This document shows, piece after piece, positions 30,601 through 42,600 of a DNA stretch of 54,146 bases. The stretch's first letter is position 1; the number at the start of each line of letters is the position of its first letter. This DNA comes from Candidatus Omnitrophota bacterium (GTDB lineage Bacteria > Omnitrophota > Gorgyraeia > Zapsychrales > Aceulaceae). The DNA lies in NCBI GenBank assembly GCA_028693815.1, contig JAQUUP010000001.1:136433-190578 (forward strand), in the 5' to 3' direction. The position numbers were made by a program, and so were the translations under genes. The notes beneath the pieces are model-generated. The model did no database searches, was not told where the DNA came from, and worked only from the letters and a program-made list of their open reading frames with translations.

Positions 30601-33600
30601 GGCATCGAAAGTACCTGATTTTAAGGAAGCAACGATTTCTGTTTTGGAAGCAAAAGCTGCGCATTTACGCAAGCAAGCTTCTTTAAAGAAAGTGCCTAAG
30701 GATGCTGATCTGGGCTATTGGAAGAATGCCGCAGAGGTTGACCTAGAAGTAAGCAAGCTCAAAGGTCAAGAATATAATCCTGTGCAATCTGCTCTTAGTG
30801 ATTATTCTACTGACTTAGCATTAGCCAAAGAAACGAAAGATTATCCTAGAGCTTATGATGCAGTAAAAGTGCTAAGTGTTTTGGACAGCAAGAATTATAA
30901 CCAGAAGATTTTGACTAACGAGATTCTTTTTGAAGAATATTCACAGCGTGTAGAAGTTCTTGTGAAAGAAGGAAAAACTGATGGTCGGAAATATAAAGAA
31001 GCTGCTCAAGCTCGTCAAGAAGCGTACAAATTAGCAGGATTTGATAGATCTATTAGCAAAAATGTGGAAAAGATTTGGAGTGAGGCTATTGTGGCAGCAA
31101 GCAATAATGATATTAAAGCTGCTAATCAAGGTTTGGCTCAAGTAAAACATATTTTCCTTGCTTCACGAACAAAACAAGAACGCAAGCAGATTCAAGAAGC
31201 CGGAAAGAAAACAGCTGGGGCTATGAATTTGAAGAATCCAGAAATAGAAAAGAAGATTCAAGAAATAGCTAAAAGAAATGATGGAAGTGTTGAGGCAGTA
31301 AAATTTGGAGATGTTGTTAAAAAGGATGGACAAATATATAATGCGAATATGTCCCGTCCTTATGCTTTTGGAAAACGAACAAAACAACAAGAAGAGATAT
31401 ACCAAGTCATTCTCCAAGCAGAAAAGTCGCCTATTGATTCTGCTAACGAGAGGATGAGCAAAGGTGAGTCTGTCACCTATGGAGACTTGGCTCGGGCATC
31501 AAATAAGATTATTCAAGAAAAAGGTTATGGAAAAGATGCTTATTGGAATTTTGGTGCTCTTTTGGGGTATGGAACAGGACTTCAGGATTATGAAGAAAAC
31601 TTGATTGTTAGCGAGCAAAACAACATAGTTATTCAAGAAGGTGATGTTTTTGTTATGGAGCCAAGTATTTACTTGCCTGGAGTCTTTAAAGGCGGAGCTG
31701 GGAACACTTATATGGCTGTTAAGGGCAAGAAAGAACAGTTGCAGCTTGTTTCTGTAACAGGCGAGGCTCCTAAAGAATTACCGGTGATTGAGATACAGTC
31801 TGCTTCTTCTGTTATGAATATTGATAGCGACCGCGTTAAAACTTCTGAGACAAAGTCAGGAGGATTCAATACTTCGTCTGTGCTTCCTGCTATTGGCGCA
31901 GCAATGCTTCCTATTGTTTTGACTTTCTTGCCTATGCTTTCTAGCGCACAGAGCGTTGTTCAACAAGGACTTGATTTTGTTAATTCAGCACACGGGGATT
32001 ATTCTGTGGCATCTTTATCGTTCTTAGCTATCGGCGCAGTTACCGCATTTTTGACAAAGCAATTTCTTGATACAAAGAGATCTGTTGGCGATCAAAAGAT
32101 GGCGAATTCTGCGACGGTTGTTACTCCGTCAAAGCTTGCTACTGCTCGTGCATTACCTCAAAGCATTAATCCAGGCAGCTCAGTTGCGACTAGCGCAACA
32201 CCGATTACTGATTTGAAGAATGAAATTATTGCGCCATTGCTAGAATACGGAGAAACAGTTCATATTTATGTTGGCGGGGATTTTTATCGAATTAATAAAG
32301 GTTTTGTTGCTGAGAAAGAAGGCTTGGGCGATGTTGTAGAAGGATATGTTTTTGCAGCTAAAGAATCTGACAATCCATTAAACGAGGAAGATGAGGTTCC
32401 TTTCTTACCTGAATATGAAGAGTCAGTGCTCTTAGCTCTTGTTTTAGATACAGTGCTTGTAGCCACAAAAAATATTGTAAAATCTAAGACAGCAGTTGTG
32501 CCGACTACAACAAAGGCTCCAGAAATGGTTCTCGCAAGTTCAAATGTTGGAAGCTCGACTCTGCTTTCTAGCAGACCTCTTGGCAATATTGAGCTCCTTA
32601 ATACATATAATCAAGGTAATAGTGGGCTTACAGTTAGAGACATGGCTCTTGTTAGTGGATCTTCGGTGATTTATGTCTCCGCTGCTGAAAGAAAAGAAAC
32701 GATAGCTACTCTTAAAGATGGTCATATGGCAGTTTACGAGTATCCGGTCGATATTTCAGATATTAATACTGACAACAGTTGGGTTATTACTGTTTCAGAT
32801 GAATATAAAGATAGCTTTGTGCCAAGCAACGAGGAAGCTCGTTATATAGTCGGAAATGTAGAGTTTTCAGATGCACCATCTTTTTGGTCTGCACCTGATA
32901 TCTCGGTTATTGAAATTCCACAATTCGAAGAAATGGATGCAACGATTGATGGGGTTGAAGGCGTAACTGCGCCAACAATAGAGCAACCAGGTGTTCCTCT
33001 TACGCCAGTTGTACCAATGATTCCTTGGATGACAATTTCTAAGGCAAATGTTGAAGGAAGATCGCTAGCAGTTAAAAAGCCAGCGCCTTCCTCTATATAT
33101 AGGGCAAATGCACCAAATGGTGAAAAAGCAGCTGCTTCGAATATTCTTCTTTATGCAAGAAATATATTGAAAGCATTAGGTTTTGAAGCAATCTTTTTTG
33201 CGATTGATCTAGCCACATCTATTTCAATGCCGATTACAGCATTTATTTCAATTCTAAGCCTGGCATTGACCATGAGACCTATATTTGTTGGACAACGAAC
33301 AAGTCAAGCCCCAGAAACGCTTTCTACGGTCCAAACGCCAAATGAAAATAGAGAATTTAAGCAAGTTCCTCTGCCAAATCTAGGAAATCAACAAACAAGC
33401 AGTCCTTTTAGCGATATTCCTGTAGGGCAGCAGAAGGATCCTATGGCTCCTGCTCCGATTATGCCAGTTACTCCGATAAATATGCCTTTATTATTAGGTT
33501 CAGCGAATGATGGCAATGGGCGAAGTAGCTCAATGATAGCGTATGCGAGGTCTATTCATAACGATAAAGATGCGATTCAGAAATCCGCCGCACCAGTAAC

Positions 33601-36600
33601 AAGTGCAGAGCATCAAGTTGATTGGAAAGTTGCTATTGCACAGGGTTCATGCTCAAGCGGACTGGTTTCTGGCACGTCTCCAACGGTATATTTGGCTACC
33701 GACCGTTTCCACGACGGTTCAGGCAGCTCAGTAATAGTAAATGTGGAACAAAAAGTCACGGACATTATGCGAGTTTCTAGTTCTCTATCTCGTTTAATGA
33801 AGACAGTAAGAGACGAAGTAGTAAATAGCTTTAACTTGTTCTATGGTAACGTGTTAGGTGAAATTAGCCTAGCCAAACGAGTTAACAATGCCCGAGGTGT
33901 GCTTGGATTAAACGCCTCCAGTGAGCCTGCACTGTCCCTTACTAAGGGTGAAAAAGGTAAAGTTCGCTCTTTGAGTTTATTGACTGGTTTAATCTTTACA
34001 GAGGTATCTGCTGACGCTCTTATTAGGGAAGCAAACATATCTGTAGTGGCTGTTGTCAATGGATTCAAGAGATCTGTTCTTTGGTTAGCTGGATCGTTGC
34101 AAGGAATGTTCAGTATAAGCGAGGCTTATGCATTTGAACCTGTTGTATTAGGGGATAATGCGTCTAGTTTCGGAAAAATTGGCGTTCCTGGTGCTTTGGA
34201 AAGTGCGTCTTCTAGCATGAGCACAGAAAAGCTCGCACAACAAGTCACAAACGTATTGGATCGTGCAAGAGCTTATGTAGAGAGAGTTACAGCTTCTCTA
34301 TATAACAAGGTAAGCAACTTAGAAGCTAAAAACAGAGTAAGAGCAAGCTTTAACTTAGAGGCAAAAAACAGTATAGGAATTTCATGGACTGCAAGTTTAC
34401 TTGCGGTGTTTGCCATTTCTCAAATTCTTACCACATTGTTTGCCGGGGATACTCTGTCTCCTAAAGCTTCAATCCTTACACAAAAAGTTTCTTCAAATAT
34501 TAATCTTCGACCTGAAAACTCTAACGGGGATAACGGTGGTTCTGGAGTTAAGACTGTTCTTGCAATTATTGGCGTTATTATAGCAATTAAATTCTTTAAA
34601 TATGTCTTGGCTGTTGCTGTTGTTGCTGGAGCCGTTTGGGTTATCCGAAGAGCCCTTCAGAGATCAGGTGTTATCGGAACGGCTGCCCAGAAAACAAAAT
34701 ATCGAAACAAGAGCACTTTATCTACACATATTGTTCATATACTTTTAGCATTAGCCGCAATTTACCTAGCTTTTGTTATTGATAGAGCATTGTTATCTTC
34801 GGGCGAAGAAGGTCAAGTATTCCCAACGATTGAGGTTCAAACTGTTAAAGCCAAACAAGGCCTCAAGAATTTAGGTGAGGCAAGAGAAACCCTTCCTAAC
34901 AGAGATATCCAGAATAAATTCATATTTGTATTCGGATATACTTATGATACGGTTAACCCAACAAAAGAAGCGAGCGTTTCAGACCAGGTTTATGCCAAGC
35001 TTACTCAAGAGCTCGCCGATAGAAGCGGCTTAAGAAAAGACGGACAGCAAGAAAAACTCTATCGTGCTTATGTAGAAGCCATTAAAGAATTTAATGTTCC
35101 CTACGAACTTCCCTTTGCCGTAACATTCTTAGAAAGCACATTTGATATTACCAACAGCCTTTACAATCCGATGCATATGATCGGCGGAACACAAAACGTG
35201 CTTTATAATAATCTCAAGTCACAGCTACGAAACGGCAGGATCAAGAGCTCTTATATTAAGAATATCTTAAAGCAGTCAAGCTCTTATCGTGAATTTGGGA
35301 AGCTCGTAGATAAAGATCCTGTGCTTTATGCGCAAACAAATATTGTTTTAAGTATTTTCTATCTCTCCAATATTTACAATCAGCCTAAAGATAATTTGCA
35401 GCGTAACGGCGTTGTTCCTGAGATGATAACCGAGTGGAACGCGATGTCAGAAGAAGAAAGATTATTAAGAACTCTTGCGATTTATAATGCCGGGTTGCAA
35501 AACTATCTAGATGCTCGCAAAGCTGCTATTAAAGAAATTGGTAAAGCTGATACGACATTGGCTGTATTCTTGCCGTTCCTCGAGAGAGAATTAGGTTATT
35601 CAAGAGAAGTTTATGTGGAGAACAAAGTCGGACAATCCATTACGCGAAGCTATATTTATCGTGGACGCCAAACCATTTGGTTGCTTAATGCTCATACCGG
35701 CGTTGTTCCGGCTAAAGTAAAGCCGATTTGGATAAAAGCCTCCAGTGCTATTGAAAAAATGAACAAAACATCTTCAGCGCTTCCAATTCTTCCAGTGACA
35801 CCGTTAAGCTCTCCGATTGTTGTTAATGCGATTAGCCCACTTCTTTTATTCCCGATCATATTAAGCACTGGTGTAAGCGCAGCTTTCATGACAAAAGGTG
35901 CGATTATTGCTCTTGCGGCCGCATTTATAGTTTTCGGTATTGCTAAATGGCGCGCTAAGAAAACAAGTGCACCAAACGTTATTATTTCAAATATAGATGC
36001 AAACAAGCCGCTATCAAGTGAATTATCTTTCCGTGGCAGGATTGAAACTTTGATAGCGGCTTTTCTTTTAAATATCGCAAACATTTTGCCGGTTTCCGCT
36101 CATCTTTTCTTCCGTGGCAGGATTGAAGATGGTAAACCGGTATCCTTTATAGAACAGCCGCTATCGCAAAAATCACCTTTCCGTGGCAGGGACGTAATGA
36201 TTTTGATAGCGGCTATCTTCTCTTATATGGTAAATATTTTGCCGGTTTTCGTTCGCTCTTTCTTCCGTGCCCGTCTCGCCGAAGGTCCGTCTTTGCCGAG
36301 ATCTCGCCCAGCTTTTCGGGCGGACTCGCCGAGGCGGAGCAGGAATGGAATTGAAAAACCGGAGCTTTTGATCGCACAGCCGCTATCTTCGCCAAATCTT
36401 TTCCGTGGCAGGGAGGGACGCAAGATAGCGGCATCTTCTATCGAAGAAAACAAAGCTTCAAGCAATTTAATGCCATATGTCCTAGCTCCTACTTCTATGT
36501 TCCTAAGAGGATCATCGTCAGTCATTGTAGATTCTTTAAGAAAAGCGCGATTGACAATTCATCGTTATGGAAAAATGATTGAAACAGTTTCTTGGGGAAT

Positions 36601-39600
36601 TGAAGACTTAAAGACAGATATTAAGAAAATTAATCAAAAGATTAAAAAAGAAAAACGAATGAGATCAGAAGATGATCCTGTGTTAATAGAGCTCAATCAA
36701 GAGAAGCAAGGGGCTCTTAAAGATTTAAGGATAAGAGTCAGAAGAACAAAAAGATTTATTTCTAAGAAAATTACGCAAGAAGAATATCGCGATGCCCAAG
36801 TAATTTTAATAAAAGAGGCTATTTCTAATTTTGAAAAAGAAGAAGATGGATTAAGAAGAGGAGTTAAATTTTGGAAAGCACTACGAATTTTTAATAAAAA
36901 AGTTTCTAAGATAGAGAATCAAATTAATGCTATTAAAAAGGCTAAAACAAAATTTGAAAAAGCATTAAAGGCTAAAAAACAACAGAAAACAAAGACAGAA
37001 GAAAAGCTCTTGTTTAAAGAAAATCTTCCAAGCCAAAGAGATTATGCCTTAGATTACATTGTTTCAAGATATACAAGAGAAGTTGCTAACAAGTGGTATT
37101 TTACGCCAAGACAAAAAACAAAGATGTTGATATCGATGATTAAAGAGGCCATTGGTGGAATTTTAGCTAATCAATATCAGGCGATGATTGATAGAAAAGA
37201 AACACAGCAAGGCAAGCCTCTTACTGCAATGCAGGCTCGCACGCTGTTGACAAGCGCTTTAAACTTTGAAGATTTTGAAATGATTTACACGCTTACAAAA
37301 GCAAATAATGCAGATAATGGCAATATGGGCGCTAAGGTTGAGGCTTTAATCAGAATGACTTCAATGGAAATATTTAGAGGCAAAGGACACAGAAAAGCCA
37401 AGAAGGTTTCCAGAAAAACGATTGATGGAAAGATTACTCTTAAGACAGCGTTTATTTGGGCCTTTGGAGTATCTATTGTGGCGCTTATTGTTGTTTCAGC
37501 TTTGGGGACCTTTAATCCTTTATCTTCAGCAACACTAGACTTGCCAGGCGCAGATTTAAATAGCTCGATTGATTTACCAACCATGGAAGCACCAGCGATG
37601 GAAGCGCCAGCCATGGCGATGTTGCCAAGCGTAGTAGTTGGAGAAAAATATCATCATACTTTTGTTCGAGATGCTGATAATGTTTTTCAGGTTACTGTGG
37701 ATGGTAAATGGGATGCTTCAGATCCATACAGGAATACATTGAGCGGTTTTATTGTGGATGCTCAAAAAATTGGGTTGATTGCAGAAAAAGATTTAATGGC
37801 AGCTATTGATAGAGTTGCAGAACAAAACAACATCGAAAATCCTGATCTTGTTTATCCAGGACAAACCATTGTTGTGACGCCGGCAGCTGTTGTTCCGTCT
37901 GCTCAAACACAATCTATAACACCAGTTGCTCCTTTGAACGCAACAACGGTTAGCCAGCAACCTAATCAACTAGCAACACAGCAAACAACATCAGTTGCGC
38001 CAGCAACAACAACATCTTTAGGAACAGGAAATCAAAATAGCCAAGCTGTCGTAGTGCCAGATACAACACTAACTCCAGCTCAGAGAAAAATTGCTGAGCT
38101 TCAAAAAGCTCAACAGAGAATTGCTAGAGAGCAGGAGAGTATTCAGAGAAGCTTAGATAGTCTTGTTGCGGTTGCTCGTGAAGATAGCATTCGCAAAGCA
38201 TATAAAGATAGCGTTGATGCTGTTTATAAAGCAAAGTTTGCCGCTCTCAAAGATAGTACTAATGCTGTTCTTGATAGTATGGCTAGAGGTTTAGGCAGAT
38301 TTGCTATTGCTGCGCAAATGTTAGTGCCAGCACAAGACACAACACCTGCTATGGATACAGCAGTTCAGCCAACAGTAATTCAAACAACAATGCTAGCGCA
38401 AGACACTACTCCTGCTGTTGACACAATAGTTGCGCCTTTCATTGTAACTCAGCAATCTAATACAGAGCCGGTAGCTGTAGATACAGTAGCAAAAGACAGC
38501 ATTCCTGTTATGGATACAACAGCGCAAACAACGATTGCTCAGACACCAGCGCCAGCACAAGACACAACACCTGCTGTAGATACGACAGTTGTGCCGGTTA
38601 TTGCGACACAAAAAATTGACACATCTGCGATCATAAACAACACCCAAGCATTGCCAGCGCTACAAATAGCACAAGATCTAGATTCAACATATGTTAAAGA
38701 AATCAACATCCAAGAAATTTTGAAATCTGCAGGGCTTTCGCCACCGGCAGATCAACTTCAATGGATTGCCAACCAAGAACGCCCCGCCACCGGATTATTC
38801 GAAAGTTATAAAGTTATTGATAATTCTTTTGATAAGATTTCAAAGCTTCAAGGCATCGGATATACATATGACCAAGCTATAACAGCAATACTTTATCTTA
38901 GTGCTGGAGATTTAACAACTGCACAACAAATATTCAACTTTTATGTTAATAAAGGAATTCCTTACAGTGCTTATGATGTTTATACGGGGAATCCTCGTGA
39001 GTGGAGAAAAGCAACCGGTCCAGTTCTTTGGATGGGCATGGCAATGGCTCAATATACTAAGCAGACAAGCGACACAACATATCTTCCTTTGATGAGGCAA
39101 TATGCTGATTTTGCGATGAACTTACAGCAAAAAGATGGACGTGTTTTAGCTGGACTAAAGATAAATCATGCATCGACAGAAGAGAATTTAGATGCGCTAG
39201 CTTATTTTAGAATGATGTCTGATCTAACCGGAAACAATCAATATAAACAGGCCAAGCAAAATGTTAATCAGTGGTTGATTAATGATATGTACGATATTGG
39301 TGAAGGACGATTTTACGTTGGCGCCAAAGCGGACAACAATCCAGATTATAATCATGCTACAGACGTTCACACATGGGCTATCCTGGAACATTTAGCAGAC
39401 ACAACTAGTTTGACAGGTATCAGCATTGTAGATCTTTTAAACTTTAATGAAAAAAGAACTCGTACTGTCTATATAAGCCCTACAGATACGATTCAAGGAT
39501 TTGATTTTACGTTTAGACGAGATGGTAGTATTGCTGGTGAGTTTACCGCTCACGCAGAAGTTGTATATCTTCTTCTTGGGGATACAGTGAAGGGTGCCTT

Positions 39601-42600
39601 GTATAGCCAATCGCTGGACAAGATGAGCGTTGATGGTGGTGTGCGATATGCTACGAAGATTATGGATAATAATTTAGGGTGGATTGCTTCTCGTCATCCT
39701 TCTTTGGCTGCGACAGTATGGCATACATTTGCCAAGATAGGATTTAATCCATTTAGCTTAGAACAAAAATCTGTTGTTCATTTAAATACCGGCGCACTTA
39801 AAACTCGAAATGAACGCGATATTTTTAGACAAAGCATTCGAGAAGCTCAAGCTCAAGCCGAGGCAAAAGACATGACTCCAGAAAAGTTTGAAGTTATTCA
39901 AGCTGTACAGGATTCATTATTAGGAAACGCTACGCTTGATATTTATGATGCTCAGATTAACGCCCTTGCTTTTCATCCAGATACATTGGTTGCGCAAAGA
40001 ATAAAAGCTTTTCGTGAATCTGTTCAAGCGAGTCGTTCAGGATGGCCTATTAGAGGAGCTGTAGGTTACAATTGGAATCCTGTGGGTGGTTTTTGGAATG
40101 TTCCGTTTGGAGACACAAAGTTTGGTGGCACATTATTTATTGATAATGAATTTATGCAAGTTTTTGATCTTTTCCAGCAAGGACAAGGACTAAATGCAAT
40201 GTGGCAGGGAAGCGTTGAAGTTGCTCCTCTTCAGGCTGGCATAAGTTATGCGGCTGCTGTTCATGTTATTTTTGAAGCGCGCAATTCTTGGATTTCTTCT
40301 CGACACAAAGGGGAAGGCGGACTTCTTTATCTTAAATCTATTAATGGTAATGGATTTTCTCGAGCATTATTTGCAACCACAAAAGCTTCTTACGAGTATC
40401 GTGTTGTTACAAATTCTAATGGCGTTGATGACTGGGAACTTCAAAGACAGATAAAATATCATAGCTTTAAACCAACAAAACTTATTTTTGAAGATCTTAC
40501 AGGAAAATATCTTCCAATGACGTTAACAGGTGAAATTTTCATGAATAAAGAAAAACGTCTTGCTAAGACAACAGGATATGAAAAAGGTGTCTATTCTATT
40601 TTTGGTAATCCGCATCAAAGAGTCGGGGCTTACGAAAAACCAATGTATGACGTTGTCGCAGAAATTGGTCGCACAGAAAGCGTGTTTGTCCGCGATAGCG
40701 CACTAAATTGTATGAATCCAAATATCTTTTATCTTGTTATGCGCCAAGGAAGAGATGCTGTTGGATACACAATTAATAAAGAAACAAAAGAGCATGAAGA
40801 ATTCTTCCGCACACCACGATTCGATTCATTAGCAAAGCCATATGGCGAAAATTATAACTTATGGCTTGAAGAAGGCCAAGCGTATATGGTTCCAACCGGA
40901 TGGATGTTGCAAAACTTAAGAGATCAGTATCAGCTGATGACAGGTAATGATAATTTTGCTGGCACAATTGATCCTTCTCAGGGTGGAAAGTTAATTGAAA
41001 AATTTTATTCTCTAGAACAGATGAAGCATGTTGAGCTTGACTCTGTTCCTTTAGCTAAGGGAACCACCGTTTATTTTGATTCGCTTGTGTTAGCTCCTGT
41101 TGTGAAAGATACCATTTTGGGCTACTGGCCAAATGGTCGGCCAATTTATCCGATTGTAATCTTTAACTATCGAGCAGCTCAAATGAATTATTTCTTCCGT
41201 CAAAATATGGACTCTATTTCTTGGGATAATTTACAAGGATATTTTGTTGATCTTAAGACAGGAAAGAATACACCTGTTTTCCTAAACGATACAGTTTCTA
41301 TTAATGTGTTGTCGCAAAATACAGAAATTGAAACATTTGCAAATGACACAGTTGTTCCGGCTGGATTTAAGATTGCTTACCTTAATAATCATACAGTTCC
41401 AGGTATGTTTATTGAAAAGCCTGCCATGATGTTAGGTGTGCCGTTGGTTCGCTTGATTTTCAAGCAAGGTGTTTATTATGTTTATGATGAAAATGAGTTT
41501 AGAGCCCTTGATCTTTTCCAAAATGGAGATTTGACTTATGCTCAATTTGAGAACGGCGAAAAAGCGATTGTTGAATATAGTCCAAATCTTAAGAATCCAG
41601 AACACAAAGATGCTTTTATGTTTATTGAATGGCAAGATGGAACAACAGAAGAGCTTGTTGACAGTATTTATCCAAATGTTCAAAGAATAGATGCGGAAAA
41701 AATTCAGAAATCTGTTCCTCTTCCGATGAGTGTCTCTGTTGCTTCAGTGAAAGGTGATGATTTTGATCGATTAGACGCGGGGCTTAAAGACTTAGGGGTT
41801 GATGTTGGAAGTCTTATTGTAGAGCTAAAAGAAAAGAAAATTGCTTACGAAGATGCTTACAGGGCTCTACAAGATGCCAACAAAGGTTATGATGTTGCTC
41901 TCAAGGCAAGAACAGAATCGTATTATAGACAGGTAGGATTAGAGTTACTTGCTGGTGGTTTAAATAGAATCATATTGTCGATGGAAGAGAATCGCGTTAA
42001 GTTGGCTGCAGAAAAATTGATTTATGCTTGGATTTATCAAATGGCGTTTGATTTGGCTGATGGTAATAGTAATGCAGCTGAAACAGAATACAATAATATT
42101 ATAGAGAGAATGAAACAAGAAGGTCCTGAAGCTGTTGTGAAGGAACTTTTTAAAGAATGGAAAACCCCTCGAGATTCAACTGGCCGAATCTGGATCAACA
42201 ATATGGACTCAGCTCTTGTTAACAACCAAGAAATTATTAACGGTGCTAACGATCAGATTACTATTCTTAAGACGATTGGACAAACTATAACATCTGATCC
42301 TTATGATCAAGCAAAACATATTCTAGACGCTGAAGCTAACCAAGATACAGCTGGGTGGGCACGCGATGATTTAAATGCCATGATTGCTGCAAATAATTAT
42401 GAAGATCTTTTTGATAATGGTTATGTGCCGCAGGATTTAGCTGAAGTAACTCAAGCACAAGATTATCTGTTGGAGGAACAACTTAAAACTGATACCGCTC
42501 GGATTTTCTTTGAAGACGAGCTTCTTTTAGCTCAAGCGGCAGGGAATAGCGATTGGATTGCTGTTTGCGATAGCCTGCTTTCAATTCTTGACGAGAAAGA

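Noticed and set aside
36005-36432. CRISPR array, because a core word repeats at intervals.
   Set aside because: Spacing is uneven, the repeats are different palindromes with a shared loop rather than identical direct repeats, and the whole stretch lies inside an open coding frame.
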